From positions 744,001-808,000 of the forward strand of contig NZ_CP035033.1 in the NCBI RefSeq assembly GCF_004028275.1: 64,000 nt of DNA, written 5' to 3'. Below the pieces are notes generated by a model that had not been told where the DNA came from, ran no database searches, and saw nothing but the letters and a program-made list of their open reading frames with translations. The translations under genes and the position numbers were made by a program. Every line of letters begins with the position of its first letter. The first letter of the stretch is position 1. The stretch is from Hydrogenovibrio thermophilus (GTDB lineage Bacteria; Pseudomonadota; Gammaproteobacteria; Thiomicrospirales; Thiomicrospiraceae). This document shows, piece after piece, positions 35,762 to 45,643 of the stretch.

Positions 35762-36709
35762 ATGGAAAGCATGCAAGAACCTTGGAACAGAACCGATTTG
35801 AATGATGCGCTGGGGCGGGTTGCGGTCTTGATGGGCGGCACCGCCGCTGAACGTGACATTTCGTTGAAGAGCGGGACCGAGGTTGCCAAGGCCTTGCAGC
35901 AAACCGGTGTGAATGCGACGGCGTGTGATGTGAAAAGTGTTCAGGACGTGCTGGCGGTGACCGAGCAGTATGACCGGGCTTTTATCGCGTTGCACGGTCG
36001 TTGGGGTGAGGACGGTGGTGTTCAAGCCCTGCTGGATGCGTTGGATTTTCCGTACACCGGCAGTCAAATGACGGCGTCAGCCTTGGCGATGGATAAGTTG
36101 CGCACCAAATGGTTATGGCAGGGTGTAGGCTTGCCGACGCCCGGTTTTCAGGTGGTATCGCCGTCCCGGCCGTTTGATAAAGGCGGGTTCGATTTGCGCT
36201 TTCCGGTCATTGTGAAACCGAGTCACGAAGGTTCCAGTATCGGCATGCGAAAAGTCGACGATTTGGATTCTCTGGAAGACGCCATTGCATTTGCGCAGGA
36301 TTACGATACGGAAATTTTGATCGAGCAATGGGTGACCGGGCGGGAATATACCTGTGCGGTTCTGGGCGATTCGGCCTTGCCGATGATTCATTTGAAAACC
36401 GATCACGATTTTTACGATTTTGATGCCAAATACCAATCCAGCACCACGCAGTATATCTGTCCCTGCGGGTTGCCGTCGGAACAGGAAGCCAGCATTCAAG
36501 CCTTGGTGGTGGAAGCGTTTCATGCCATCGGTGCGCGTCATTGGGGGCGAGTGGACTTGATGTTGGACGAAAACGACCAGGCCTGGTTGATTGAGTTGAA
36601 CAGCGTGCCGGGGATGACCGACCACAGTCTGGTGCCGATGGCGGCAAAGGCGGCGGGCATCGATTTTCCGGAGCTGGTGCGTCGAATCCTGTCGATGACC
36701 TTGGCGTAA
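35762..36709 (+). CDS. ddl: D-alanine:D-alanine ligase
   Basis: 315 residues; an ATP-grasp enzyme making the D-Ala-D-Ala used by MurF. VAVLMGGTAAERDISLKSG at the N terminus, ALHGRWGEDGGVQALL, the ATP-grasp segment PVIVKPSHEGSSIGM, and WGRVDLMLDENDQ with ELNSVPGMTDHSLVP near the C terminus. The family form is DdlB by context. ATG 35762 or 35771 are both possible starts. A full dispersed word (36577-36586) encodes DQAWLI. Confidence 0.96.
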   Translation: MESMQEPWNRTDLNDALGRVAVLMGGTAAERDISLKSGTEVAKALQQTGVNATACDVKSVQDVLAVTEQYDRAFIALHGRWGEDGGVQALLDALDFPYTGSQMTASALAMDKLRTKWLWQGVGLPTPGFQVVSPSRPFDKGGFDLRFPVIVKPSHEGSSIGMRKVDDLDSLEDAIAFAQDYDTEILIEQWVTGREYTCAVLGDSALPMIHLKTDHDFYDFDAKYQSSTTQYICPCGLPSEQEASIQALVVEAFHAIGARHWGRVDLMLDENDQAWLIELNSVPGMTDHSLVPMAAKAAGIDFPELVRRILSMTLA

Positions 36710-36737
36710 TCTCATCAAGATAGGGCCGGAGTTTGAA

Positions 36738-37436
36738 GTGAAAAAGACATTATCCTTAGCGCTGGGCCTGGTTTTAGTGGCCTTAATTGCCGTATGGGTG
36801 GCTTTTTCACCGGCACGAGTGATTACCGAGGTGCAGCTCAACGGCGATTTGGAACGTTTGAAGCCGGCCGATATCGAACAAATGGTGTCGCCGTATGTAG
36901 GGCAATCGTTCTGGCGCATCGACTTGGAACGATTGCATGCCGATATTCTGCACTTGGATTGGGTGTATAAAGTTAAGGTCAAACGTCGTTGGCCGAATAA
37001 GCTGATTTTGGAAATCACCGAACAGAAACCGGTGGTGCGTTGGGGTGATGATGGCTTATTGAATCAGGAAGGGGATATTTTTTACCCTTATAACATTGAA
37101 CCGTTTCAACGCATGGTGGTGCTGGATGGCGAGGCGATACAATCTCGCGCTTTATTGCAAAAGTTAACGGCGTTTCAGAACGCTTTTTCAACACTGGGTT
37201 GGACGATTGATGCCATGACAGCTCAGGCTGACGGGGTGTGGCGAATTCACTTTCTGTCGGGCGCCACAGTACTGTTGGATAATGAGGATTGGCAAGGCAA
37301 GTTGGACCGCTTTATTCGGGCCTACCCGAAGACCAATCCGGACTTAAGAAAATTCGCACACGTATTCGATTTACGCTATAGTAATGGCTTTGTAATCAAG
37401 CAAAAAACGCCGCAAAGTCGCCCGGCCTCCGAATAA
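36738..37436 (+). CDS. ftsQ: Cell division protein FtsQ
   Basis: 232 residues: a short N terminus, one membrane segment (LSLALGLVLVALIAVWVAF), a POTRA domain (ITEVQLNGDLERLKPADIEQ and the following strand), then the beta domain (VYKVKVKRRWPNKLILEITE, VVRWGDDGLLNQEGDIFYP). FtsQ links early and late divisome proteins and binds FtsL-FtsB. GTG start. The position between ddl and ftsA is standard. Confidence 0.94.
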   Translation: MKKTLSLALGLVLVALIAVWVAFSPARVITEVQLNGDLERLKPADIEQMVSPYVGQSFWRIDLERLHADILHLDWVYKVKVKRRWPNKLILEITEQKPVVRWGDDGLLNQEGDIFYPYNIEPFQRMVVLDGEAIQSRALLQKLTAFQNAFSTLGWTIDAMTAQADGVWRIHFLSGATVLLDNEDWQGKLDRFIRAYPKTNPDLRKFAHVFDLRYSNGFVIKQKTPQSRPASE

Positions 37437-37493
37437 CGAAAAATTCGCAAAAATGCGGTCTCGGCATTATGCATAGAAAGGTGAAAAAAACGA

Positions 37494-38747
37494 ATGGCAA
37501 GAAAGCAGCAGACTCCTCATTCCAATATTGTGATCGGACTTGATATCGGGACGTCGAAAATCGCCGCGATTATCGGTAAAGTGAAACCGGATGGTGGGAT
37601 TGAAGTCGTTGGAATGGGCACCCACCCTTCAAAAGGTTTGAAAAAAGGGGTGGTGGTGAACATTGATTCGACGGTCGAGTCGATTCAGCGAGCCATTGAC
37701 GAAGCCGAAAGAATGTCCGGTATCAAAGCGGAATCGGTTTCGGTGGGCATTGCCGGCAGTCATATCGGCAGCTTCAATTCCAACGGGATGGTCGCCATCA
37801 GCAATCAGGAAGTTCAGGAAGAAGACGTCCAACGCGTGATTGATGCGGCGCAAACCATTGCCATTCCCGGTGACCAGGAAGTGTTGCACATTTTGCCGCA
37901 GGAATTCATGATCGACAACCAAGGCGGCATTCGTGAACCCATCGGGATGTCCGGTGTGCGTTTGGAAGCCAAAGTGCACATGGTCACCGGTTCGGTCAGT
38001 GCGGCCCAAAACATTACCAAGTGCGTTGAACGCTGTTCCTTGAAAGTGGATAACCTGATTCTGGAACAACTGGCGTCTTCGGAAGCGGTGTTGTCGGAAG
38101 ATGAAAAAGAATTGGGCGTATGTCTGGTTGATATCGGTGGCGGCACCACCGACATCGCCATTTTCCAGAATGGCGCCATCCGCCATTCCGCCGTGATTCC
38201 GGTGGCGGGCGACCAGGTCACCAATGACATTGCCATGGCGTTGCGCACACCGAAACAAGCCGCGGAAGACATCAAGAAGAAATACGCTTGCGCACTGCCA
38301 CAGTTGATTTCGCAGGATGAAGAAATTGAAGTCCCGAGTGTGGGCGATCGTCCGGCTCGATGCTTGTCCCGCCATACCTTGGTCGAAGTAATCGAACCGC
38401 GTTATGAAGAACTGTTTCAGTTGATTCAAGCCGAGCTACGCCGTACTGATTTTGAAAATAAAATCGCCGCGGGTATTGTGTTAACCGGGGGCAGTTCACT
38501 GGTAGAAGGCGCGGTTGAGTTGGCCGAGGAAGTGTTCCACATGCCGGTTCGTCTTGGCATGCCATTGGAAGTTTCCGGTTTGAAGGAAGAGGTGCGCAGT
38601 CCGTCTTTCGCCACTACGGTCGGTTTGTTGATGTATGCGAAAGAACACCAACCGACGCCGGTTTCCGCTGAAAAACCGCAAAAAGCCAGCTCGGACAGAG
38701 AGTCGGTTCTGAACCGAATGAAAAACTGGTTCAGCAATAATTTTTAG
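37494..38747 (+). CDS. ftsA: Cell division protein FtsA
   Basis: 417 residues; an actin-like ATPase that tethers FtsZ to the membrane. VIGLDIGTSKIAAIIG is the phosphate-1 loop, VCLVDIGGGTTDIAIF the phosphate-2 loop, and IVLTGGSSLVEGAVELAEEV the adenosine loop; domain 1C lies at ~85-165. The C terminus NRMKNWFSNNF is the amphipathic membrane-targeting helix. Immediately downstream one expects ftsZ; instead there are 71 bp and then lpxC. Confidence 0.97.
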   Translation: MARKQQTPHSNIVIGLDIGTSKIAAIIGKVKPDGGIEVVGMGTHPSKGLKKGVVVNIDSTVESIQRAIDEAERMSGIKAESVSVGIAGSHIGSFNSNGMVAISNQEVQEEDVQRVIDAAQTIAIPGDQEVLHILPQEFMIDNQGGIREPIGMSGVRLEAKVHMVTGSVSAAQNITKCVERCSLKVDNLILEQLASSEAVLSEDEKELGVCLVDIGGGTTDIAIFQNGAIRHSAVIPVAGDQVTNDIAMALRTPKQAAEDIKKKYACALPQLISQDEEIEVPSVGDRPARCLSRHTLVEVIEPRYEELFQLIQAELRRTDFENKIAAGIVLTGGSSLVEGAVELAEEVFHMPVRLGMPLEVSGLKEEVRSPSFATTVGLLMYAKEHQPTPVSAEKPQKASSDRESVLNRMKNWFSNNF

Positions 38748-38818
38748 AATGGGCAATGTGACATTTGTGTTAAAATTTCACGCTTGTCGTTTGATTAAGC
38801 AAAATTGAAGAAAGTCAC

Positions 38819-39739
38819 GTGAAACAAAGAACGCTTGCCAATTCCATCAAAGCCAAAGGCGTGGGGCTGCACACCGGTCATAAGTCGGTGATGACACTTC
38901 GTCCGGCGCCGGTGAATACCGGAATCGTTTTCCGTCGGGTCGATTTGGATCCCATCGTCGAGTTTCCGGTTTCGCCGGAACTGGTTAAAGAAACCACCTT
39001 GTGCACCACCATCGTTCAGGAACAACAAGACAAGCGCATCAAAATCGCTACCATTGAGCATTTGATGTCGGCGTTGGCCGGTGTCGGTATCGACAATCTC
39101 TACATCGACATTACCGCCGATGAAGTCCCGATTATGGACGGCAGTGCGTCGCATTTCATCTTCTTGTTGCAGTCGGCCGGCGTTGAGCTACAGGATGCGT
39201 CGAAAAAGTTCATTCGTATCAAAAAGCCGGTCAAGGTTACGAATGACAAGGGCGGCGTCGCTCAGTTTGAACCTTATGACGGTTATCGCTTGAACTTCTC
39301 GATTGAGTTCGACCATCCGGCGTTTGACCAGACGGCGGAAAAAATGACCTTGAGTTTTTCCTCGACCGCCTATTTCAAAGAAGTCAGCCGTGCTCGTACC
39401 TTTGGGTTCATGAAAGACATGGAAAAGCTGCGCGCACAGAACCTAGGTCTGGGTGCGGGGTTGCACAACGCCATCGGCCTGGATGAGAACGGTGTCGTCA
39501 ACCAGGAAGGGTTGCGGGACAAGGACGAATTCGTCCGCCATAAAATTTTGGATGCCGTCGGCGATTTGTTTATGGCTGGTCACGCTATTATCGGTGAGTT
39601 CACGGCGCATAAGTCGGGTCACGCGTTGAACAATCAATTGTTGCGCGCGTTGATTGCCGATCCGGAAGCTTATGAAGTGGTGACCTTCGAAAACGAAGAG
39701 CCGCCGGTTCAATATGGCAGCAGCAAAATCCTGTTGTAA
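38819..39739 (+). CDS. lpxC: UDP-3-O-acyl-N-acetylglucosamine deacetylase
   Basis: 306 residues; the zinc enzyme committing to lipid A synthesis. [19 protein letters not shown] at the N terminus, zinc ligand His in [11 protein letters not shown] (about residue 79), and the [17 protein letters not shown] block with the remaining His and Asp ligands and the catalytic His. GTG start. The 71-bp gap after ftsA contains AT-rich DNA (near 38760-38800) that could hold a promoter. A 9-bp hairpin follows the gene. Confidence 0.96.
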   Translation: MKQRTLANSIKAKGVGLHTGHKSVMTLRPAPVNTGIVFRRVDLDPIVEFPVSPELVKETTLCTTIVQEQQDKRIKIATIEHLMSALAGVGIDNLYIDITADEVPIMDGSASHFIFLLQSAGVELQDASKKFIRIKKPVKVTNDKGGVAQFEPYDGYRLNFSIEFDHPAFDQTAEKMTLSFSSTAYFKEVSRARTFGFMKDMEKLRAQNLGLGAGLHNAIGLDENGVVNQEGLRDKDEFVRHKILDAVGDLFMAGHAIIGEFTAHKSGHALNNQLLRALIADPEAYEVVTFENEEPPVQYGSSKILL

Positions 39740-39755
39740 TTCTCAAAAATGACAG

Positions 39756-39779
39756 CGCATTCCATCCCTTTGGAATGCG
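39756..39779 (+). terminator. Hairpin after lpxC, weak terminator
   Basis: CGCATTCCA-TCCCTT-TGGAATGCG, a perfect 9-bp stem 17 bp past the stop; only A-rich sequence follows, so it may be a processing element rather than a true terminator. Confidence 0.45.
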
Positions 39780-39983
39780 TCAAAAACACGTAAAAGTTCC
39801 CTTCATTTTTCCGCCCTTGAAATGTGTTAGAATTGTCCCCATTTAAAAGTGGCTTGTCAGGCTTTACAAGTCCGTCTTAAGGCGTAAACTGTGACAACAC
39901 TGTAATCGTTAGACATCACTCCGGTGAGGCGTGCCGAATGACGCCGATCTGGTTTTTAAACTCTTTACTGGATTCAAGCGCTA
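39780..39983. other. Leader region upstream of secA
   Basis: About 200 bp without a convincing gene; I see no SecM-like ORF with a signal peptide and arrest sequence. It contains an extended -10 promoter candidate (TG-T-TAGAAT, 39825-39833) and two small hairpins downstream: CTTGT/ACAAG (from about 39853) and GGCGT/ACGCC near 39930. A structured leader could regulate secA, but this is speculative. Confidence 0.4.
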
Positions 39984-42722
39984 ATGGCTCTTAACATTTT
40001 CAAAAAACTTTTCGGCAGTCGTAATGAACGACTTCTCAAGCAGTATCGCAAAAAAGTACAGCAAATCAACGCACTCGAAGACACCTTTGCCCAGCTCAGT
40101 GACGAAGACCTGAAAGCGAAAACCGATGCGTTCAAACAGCAGATTGCCGACGGGATGTCGTTGGATCAGTTGTTGCCGGAAGCCTTTGCCGTAGTGCGTG
40201 AAGCTGGGAAGCGGGTCATGGGCATGCGCCATTACGACGTTCAGTTGATTGGGGGGATGGCGCTGCATGACGGTAAGATTGCCGAAATGCGCACAGGGGA
40301 AGGGAAAACCCTGGTCGCGACCTTGCCGGCGTATCTGAATGCCTTGGCTGGCAATGGCGTACACGTCATTACCGTCAATGATTACCTGGCGTCACGTGAT
40401 GCGGAATGGATGAGCCAGCTTTATGGTTTCCTTGGTCTGACGACCGGGGTGATTCTTTCCGGCCAGCCGGCCAGTGAAAAGCAAGCCGCTTACAATGCCG
40501 ACATCACTTACGGTACCAATAACGAATTTGGGTTCGATTACCTGCGCGACAACATGGCAATCTTCGTGGAAGAGCGCGTGATGCGCGGCCAGCCGTTTGC
40601 GATTGTCGATGAGGTGGATTCCATTTTGATCGACGAAGCACGAACTCCATTGATTATTTCCGGACCGGCCGAAGACAAATCCGAGCTGTATCAGAAAATG
40701 AATCCACTGGTACAAGGCCTAGAGCGTGGTGAAGAAGACCTGGAAACCAAAACCGCCAGCGGCGATTACACCATTGACGAAAAGACCAAACAAATCCATT
40801 TGACTGATGAAGGTCACTCGAAGGTCGAAGCCATGCTGGTGGAAATCGGCCTGCTGAATGAAGGCGACTCGCTTTACGACGCCGAACACATCAGTTTGAT
40901 GAAATACGTCAATGCGTCTTTGCGGGCGCATTTGTTGTTTGAAAAAAACACCGATTACATCGTTCAAGACAATGAAGTCGTGATTATCGATGAATTCACT
41001 GGCCGTAAAATGGCCGGGCGCCGTTGGGGCGACGGCCTGCATCAGGCGGTGGAAGCGAAAGAAGGCGTCGCGATTCAAGCGGAAAGCCAGACTTATGCTT
41101 CCATTACCTTCCAAAACTATTTCCGTCAGTACGATAAGTTGTCCGGCATGACCGGGACGGCCGACACCGAAGCCGGCGAGTTTCTGTCTACTTATCAGTT
41201 GGAGGTGGTGGTGATTCCGCCGAATAAAACGCCGTTACGTCAAGATTTACCAGACCTGGTGTTTTTGGATATTGAAGGCAAGTTGAATGCCATCGTGCGC
41301 GACATCAAAGCCATGAAAGAATCCGGGCAGCCGATTCTGATCGGGACGGCTTCCATCGAGATGTCCGAAGTCTTGTCTTCCTTGTTTGAAAAAGAAGGCA
41401 TTAAACACAGTGTCTTGAACGCCAAGCAGCATGAGCGCGAAGCCAATATCATTGCCGATGCCGGGCGCCCGGGGGCCATCACCATCGCCACCAATATGGC
41501 GGGGCGCGGGACGGACATTGTGTTGGGCGGTAATCTGGAGTCCGAGCTGGAAGCCTTGGACAACCCGACCGACGAGCAAATTGCGGAAGTCAAAGCGGCT
41601 TGGCAGAAGCGTCATGATGAAGTCTTGGAAAAAGGCGGCTTGATGGTGCTGGGCTCCGAGCGACATGAATCGCGTCGTATCGACAATCAGCTACGCGGGC
41701 GTTCCGGTCGTCAAGGTGACCCGGGTGTGACGCGTTTTTATCTGTCGTTGGACGATGATTTGATGCGTCGTTTTGCGTCGGAAAAAGTCAAAAACATGAT
41801 GCGCCGTCTGGGCATGAAATCGGACGAAGCCATCGAACACAATATGGTCAGTAAATCGATTGAGCGTGCTCAGAAACAAGTCGAGCGCATGCATCAGGAC
41901 GAGCGTGCTAACCTGTTGAAGTTTGATAACATCGCCAATGAACAGCGTAAGGTGGTGTATTCACAACGCAATGAATTGATGGAAGAGGAAGACGTCTCCG
42001 AAATCGTCGATTCCTTGCGTGCCAATGTGATTGAGTCGATTATGGCGAACTACATTCCGCCGGGCAGCATCGAAGAACAATGGGATGTGGCCGGGTTGGA
42101 AAAACAGTTGCAGGATGACTTGGGCCACACGTTACCGATTCAACAGTGGTTGGAGGAAGACAAAGGGCTGTTCGAAGAAAAACTACGCGAACGTCTGGTG
42201 GACGAAGTCAAAGCCCTTTATCAGACCAAAATGGCTGTGGTGGACGAAAAAACGCGTCACCATTTCGAAAAAGAAGTGTTGCTGCGTACCATCGACAAAC
42301 AGTGGCGTGAGCATTTGAACGAAATGGATTATTTGCGTCGCTGGATTCACTTGAAAGGCTTTGCTCAGAAAGATCCGTTCCAGGAATACCGTTCCACGGC
42401 GGCGGATATGTTTGAGGCCTTTCTGGATGAAGTCATGTTCGAAACGGTGCAAACCTTGTCGATGGTTCAAATTCAAGGTGTGGACGATGTCGATGCCTAT
42501 GAACAGCAGCAAATCGACGAACGTCCGCAGGCGTTGGAAGCGACGCATCCGGCTGCGCAAGGCATTGCCGATGCGATGGGCATGCCGTCGGGAGAGGCTG
42601 AAGCGGAACCAACGGAAAAAGAAGGCACTTACCGACGTGAGGCGCCGAAAGTGGGGCGTAACGATCCGTGTCCGTGTGGTTCCGGTAAGAAATATAAACA
42701 ATGTTGCGGTAAATTGAGTTAA
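39984..42722 (+). CDS. secA: Preprotein translocase ATPase SecA
   Basis: 912 residues; the motor that pushes preproteins through SecYEG. Walker [16 protein letters not shown] near residue 103, [14 protein letters not shown] (Walker B), the [11 protein letters not shown] segment, the second motor domain with [14 protein letters not shown] and [10 protein letters not shown], a preprotein cross-linking domain at about 225-370, and the C-terminal zinc motif [14 protein letters not shown] that binds SecB. Full length. Start ATG 39984. Confidence 0.98.
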   Translation: MALNIFKKLFGSRNERLLKQYRKKVQQINALEDTFAQLSDEDLKAKTDAFKQQIADGMSLDQLLPEAFAVVREAGKRVMGMRHYDVQLIGGMALHDGKIAEMRTGEGKTLVATLPAYLNALAGNGVHVITVNDYLASRDAEWMSQLYGFLGLTTGVILSGQPASEKQAAYNADITYGTNNEFGFDYLRDNMAIFVEERVMRGQPFAIVDEVDSILIDEARTPLIISGPAEDKSELYQKMNPLVQGLERGEEDLETKTASGDYTIDEKTKQIHLTDEGHSKVEAMLVEIGLLNEGDSLYDAEHISLMKYVNASLRAHLLFEKNTDYIVQDNEVVIIDEFTGRKMAGRRWGDGLHQAVEAKEGVAIQAESQTYASITFQNYFRQYDKLSGMTGTADTEAGEFLSTYQLEVVVIPPNKTPLRQDLPDLVFLDIEGKLNAIVRDIKAMKESGQPILIGTASIEMSEVLSSLFEKEGIKHSVLNAKQHEREANIIADAGRPGAITIATNMAGRGTDIVLGGNLESELEALDNPTDEQIAEVKAAWQKRHDEVLEKGGLMVLGSERHESRRIDNQLRGRSGRQGDPGVTRFYLSLDDDLMRRFASEKVKNMMRRLGMKSDEAIEHNMVSKSIERAQKQVERMHQDERANLLKFDNIANEQRKVVYSQRNELMEEEDVSEIVDSLRANVIESIMANYIPPGSIEEQWDVAGLEKQLQDDLGHTLPIQQWLEEDKGLFEEKLRERLVDEVKALYQTKMAVVDEKTRHHFEKEVLLRTIDKQWREHLNEMDYLRRWIHLKGFAQKDPFQEYRSTAADMFEAFLDEVMFETVQTLSMVQIQGVDDVDAYEQQQIDERPQALEATHPAAQGIADAMGMPSGEAEAEPTEKEGTYRREAPKVGRNDPCPCGSGKKYKQCCGKLS

Positions 42723-42733
42723 TATTTACCGAA

Positions 42734-42996
42734 GGAACCTCTTATTGAATCGGTTTGATTTCTGGCAACGCCAAACTTTCCAGATCTAGGCGTGAAGTTG
42801 AAGTAATGTCTAGACCTTACAAGACTTCACAACGCAGAACTGGTAATTTTGGCTAAGCCCCTTCGGGCGGGGCTTAAAGCCCATCTCTTCGTTGTTATGA
42901 CTCTTGACCTTAGAATGACTAAGGTCGGCGAGCCACGCCTAGAATAGGTAGGCTTTAAGTCCCGCAGAAGCTCAAACCGATTCAATCAGAGGTTCC
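42734..42996. repeat. 263-bp element bounded by 25-bp inverted repeats (MITE-like or structured RNA)
   Basis: The left end 42734-42758 and the complement of the right end 42972-42996 agree at 24 of 25 bases (beginning GGAACCTCT). No ORF lies inside. The interior is full of strong hairpins: AAGCCCC/GGGGCTT (about 42856-42876), a perfect 8-bp GACCTTAG/CTAAGGTC (about 42906-42926), GTGAAGT/ACTTCAC (about 42792-42830), and a long-range CTAGGCGTG (42776)/CACGCCTAG (42934). Terminal repeats favour a miniature transposable element; the nested pairing would also suit a structured RNA. No target duplication is clear. I know no family that it matches. Confidence 0.65.
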
Positions 42997-43009
42997 CTAA
43001 CGGAGATTG

Positions 43010-43074
43010 AAAAAATCCACGTTGAGCGGAGTGTCGAGAAGCGATCGGACATTTCCATTCACGTGGATTTTTTA
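43010..43074. terminator. Large-loop inverted repeat before argJ, probable terminator
   Basis: AAAAAATCCACGT (43010-43022) is the exact complement of ACGTGGATTTTTT (43061-43073), separated by a 38-nt loop. It has an A-run and T-run at its ends and could terminate from either side. Its 3' arm ends only 18 bp before the argJ ATG, so it may act as a leader attenuator. Confidence 0.6.
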
Positions 43075-43091
43075 GTTTGGAGAAAGAAAAC

Positions 43092-44300
43092 ATGTCGCAA
43101 CAACGTTTGATTCATCCGGTGGCGGGAGTGTACTTGGGCGCCACTCAAGCGAAAATTAAAAAAGCCGACAAAACCGATTTTGTCGTGGTGTCGTTTGTTG
43201 AAGGGAGCCGCACGGCAGCGACCTTTACGCAAAACGCTTTCTGTGCCGCGCCGGTGACGGTCGCGAAAGCGCATTTGCAGGCGACTGCCTGCCAAGCGCT
43301 TGTGATTAATAGTGGCAACGCGAATGCCGGAACCGGTCAGCAAGGTCTGAAGGACGCCACGCAAACCTGTGAATGGGTGGCCAGAGAGTTAGGGTTGCCA
43401 ACGGAAGCGGTGCTGCCATTCTCCACCGGCGTCATCGGCCAGAACCTACCGATGGATAAAATTGAAATCGCCATTCCGGATGCGATTGCCAATCAATCGA
43501 TTGATGGTTGGGAAATGGCGGCGAAAGGCATTATGACCACCGATACCTGCGACAAAATCGTCAGTCGTCAAATCGACATCGATGGGGTACAGGTGACGGT
43601 GACCGGAATTTCCAAGGGGTCCGGCATGATTCACCCGAACATGGCAACCATGCTTGGGTTTGCGGCGACGGATGCCAAAATCTCCCAGGCCTGCCTGCAA
43701 CAAGCACTCAGCGACGCCGTGAATGCCTCCTTTAACCGTATCACGGTGGATGGCGATACCTCCACTAACGATGCTTGTACGTTGACGGCGACGCAGCAAG
43801 CGGCGATGCCGGAAATCACCGAGACCGAGTCGTCCGCCTATCAAGCCTTTGCAGGCCTGGTCAAAGGGGTCATGACTGAATTGGCGCAAATGATTATCCG
43901 TGACGGCGAAGGCGCCACCAAGTTCGTCACAGTGCAGGTGGAAGGCGGCCAAAACTCGGACGAGTGTTTAAAGGTGGCGCATGCCGTGGCCTTATCGCCA
44001 TTGGTGAAGACCGCGTTGTTCGCGTCCGACCCGAACTGGGGGCGGATTCTCGCCGCGGTCGGTCGGGCAGGCCTGGTCGATTTGGATATTGACGCTTTGC
44101 AGATTTATCTGGGAGAGGTTTTGTTGGTGGAAAACGGTGGGCGTGCTGATTCTTACACTGAAGAAGCCGGTCAAGCGGTGATGGATGAAACCGATATTCT
44201 AATTCGCATTGTCTTGAACCGGGGTGAGGCGTCGGAAATTGTTTGGACCACTGACTTTTCATACGACTATGTGAAAATCAATGCGGAGTATCGAACGTAA
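43092..44300 (+). CDS. argJ: Ornithine acetyltransferase / N-acetylglutamate synthase ArgJ
   Basis: About 402 residues; transfers acetyl from N-acetylornithine to glutamate in cyclic arginine synthesis. ArgJ cleaves itself at an invariant Thr, visible here in HPNMATMLGF near residue 190; ITVDGDTSTNDACTL and KFVTVQVEGG are further family segments. ATG 43092 is chosen for the GGAG just ahead. An argA gene is also in this window, so ArgJ may be the monofunctional or the bifunctional kind; sequence alone does not tell. Three dispersed words lie in it (43685, 43852, 44068). Confidence 0.95.
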   Translation: MSQQRLIHPVAGVYLGATQAKIKKADKTDFVVVSFVEGSRTAATFTQNAFCAAPVTVAKAHLQATACQALVINSGNANAGTGQQGLKDATQTCEWVARELGLPTEAVLPFSTGVIGQNLPMDKIEIAIPDAIANQSIDGWEMAAKGIMTTDTCDKIVSRQIDIDGVQVTVTGISKGSGMIHPNMATMLGFAATDAKISQACLQQALSDAVNASFNRITVDGDTSTNDACTLTATQQAAMPEITETESSAYQAFAGLVKGVMTELAQMIIRDGEGATKFVTVQVEGGQNSDECLKVAHAVALSPLVKTALFASDPNWGRILAAVGRAGLVDLDIDALQIYLGEVLLVENGGRADSYTEEAGQAVMDETDILIRIVLNRGEASEIVWTTDFSYDYVKINAEYRT

Positions 44301-44362
44301 TCGAACGTAAATTGAACCTAAACCCAACTTAATTAGAGTGGAAATCTGTTCTAACGAAGCAT

Positions 44363-44391
44363 AAAAAAACGCCGGTCACGGCGTTTTTTTT
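44363..44391. terminator. Bidirectional terminator between argJ and hisC
   Basis: AAAAAAACGCC-GGTCAC-GGCGTTTTTTTT: strong stem with runs on both sides, between two convergent genes. Confidence 0.88.
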
Positions 44392-44427
44392 GTTTTGGGG
44401 CATATGAACGAACAAGTCGATACGTTT

Positions 44428-45486
44428 TTAGGCCAGAATTTCCATTAAGGCTTGGCATAAGGCATCGGTTTCCGCATCGGTGCCGATGGTGATGCGCAGG
44501 TATTCGTCAATGCGCGGTTTATTGAAGTAACGCACGATAATGGCCCGTTCGCGTAAGGCTTGGGCAATGTCGGCCGCGGCCTTATCCGGATGCGACGCAA
44601 ACACGAAGTTGGCCGCCGAGGGGATGACCTGAAAGCCTTGTTGTTGCAGGAATTCGGTCAGACGATTTCGGGTGGCGATGATTTTATCGCAACTCGCTTC
44701 AAAGTAGCTTTCGTCTTCCATTGCGGCAACGGCACCGGCCACTGCCAACCGATCCAGCGGGTAGGAATTAAAGCTGTTTTTGACACGTTCCAGCGCTTCG
44801 ATTAAGTCCGGATGGCCCAGTGCGAAGCCCACACGCAACCCGGCCAAAGCGCGGGATTTTGAGAAGGTTTGCACCACCAATAGGTTTGGATAGCGATGAA
44901 TCAATTGTGCAGCGGATTCACCTCCAAAATCGATGTAAGCTTCATCCACCACCACCACGGAATTCGGGTTGCCCTGCAAAATTTGTTCAATGGCTTGCAA
45001 TGGCAAGAGTCGGCCGGTCGGTGCATTCGGGTTTGGAAAAATAATCCCGCCGTTGTCGATTTGATAGTCGGCCGGTTGAATGGCAAATTCTTCATTGAGC
45101 GGTACGGTCTGGTACTCGACATCATACAGTCCGCAATAGACCGGGTAAAAGCTGTAGGTGATGTCGGGAAACAGAATCGGTTTATCCTGTTTCAGCAAGC
45201 CCATGAAAATATGCGCCAGGACTTCGTCCGAGCCGTTGCCGACGAAAACCTGATTGGTTTCCAACTGGTAATAATGCGCCAGCGACTGTTTCAGCGCATC
45301 CGAATTCGGGTCCGGGTACAGGCGGAGTTTGTCGTTGACCTGTGCTGAAATGGCTTCCAATACTTTCGGCGACGGCGGATAGGGACTCTCATTGGTATTG
45401 AGCTTGATGAGATTGTCCACTTTCGGTTGCTCACCGGGAACGTAAGGGGTCAGTTGATGAACGCGTTGGCTCCAGAATCGACTCAT
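44428..45486 (-). CDS. hisC: Histidinol-phosphate aminotransferase
   Basis: 352 residues; a PLP class I/II aminotransferase of histidine synthesis. [18 protein letters not shown] at the N terminus, [39 protein letters not shown], and the PLP lysine in [19 protein letters not shown]. Not clustered with other his genes here. An alternative role as another aromatic or imidazole aminotransferase is unlikely given the HisC-type motifs. Start ATG 45486. Confidence 0.93.
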   Translation of the reverse strand: MSRFWSQRVHQLTPYVPGEQPKVDNLIKLNTNESPYPPSPKVLEAISAQVNDKLRLYPDPNSDALKQSLAHYYQLETNQVFVGNGSDEVLAHIFMGLLKQDKPILFPDITYSFYPVYCGLYDVEYQTVPLNEEFAIQPADYQIDNGGIIFPNPNAPTGRLLPLQAIEQILQGNPNSVVVVDEAYIDFGGESAAQLIHRYPNLLVVQTFSKSRALAGLRVGFALGHPDLIEALERVKNSFNSYPLDRLAVAGAVAAMEDESYFEASCDKIIATRNRLTEFLQQQGFQVIPSAANFVFASHPDKAAADIAQALRERAIIVRYFNKPRIDEYLRITIGTDAETDALCQALMEILA

Positions 45487-45643
45487 GGCGTGTTTTCCGT
45501 TTCGTTTCTTTGAATTAGATTAATGCTGGCTATTTTAACGTTTATCGATTATGGCTTCATGAAAAATGAATACTTTCAGGCCTGGCCGTTTTTTGCCAAA
45601 ATAGAAGCATTCGAACCAAGGTTTCATAAAGGAAAAGACACGA

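Noticed and set aside
39740-39983. A secM gene upstream of secA
   Set aside because: No ORF with a signal peptide and arrest motif is present in this gap.
42734-42996. The element after secA as 6S RNA or tmRNA
   Set aside because: There is no tmRNA tag reading frame or tRNA-like end, and the size and conserved bases of 6S RNA do not match; left as an unassigned element.
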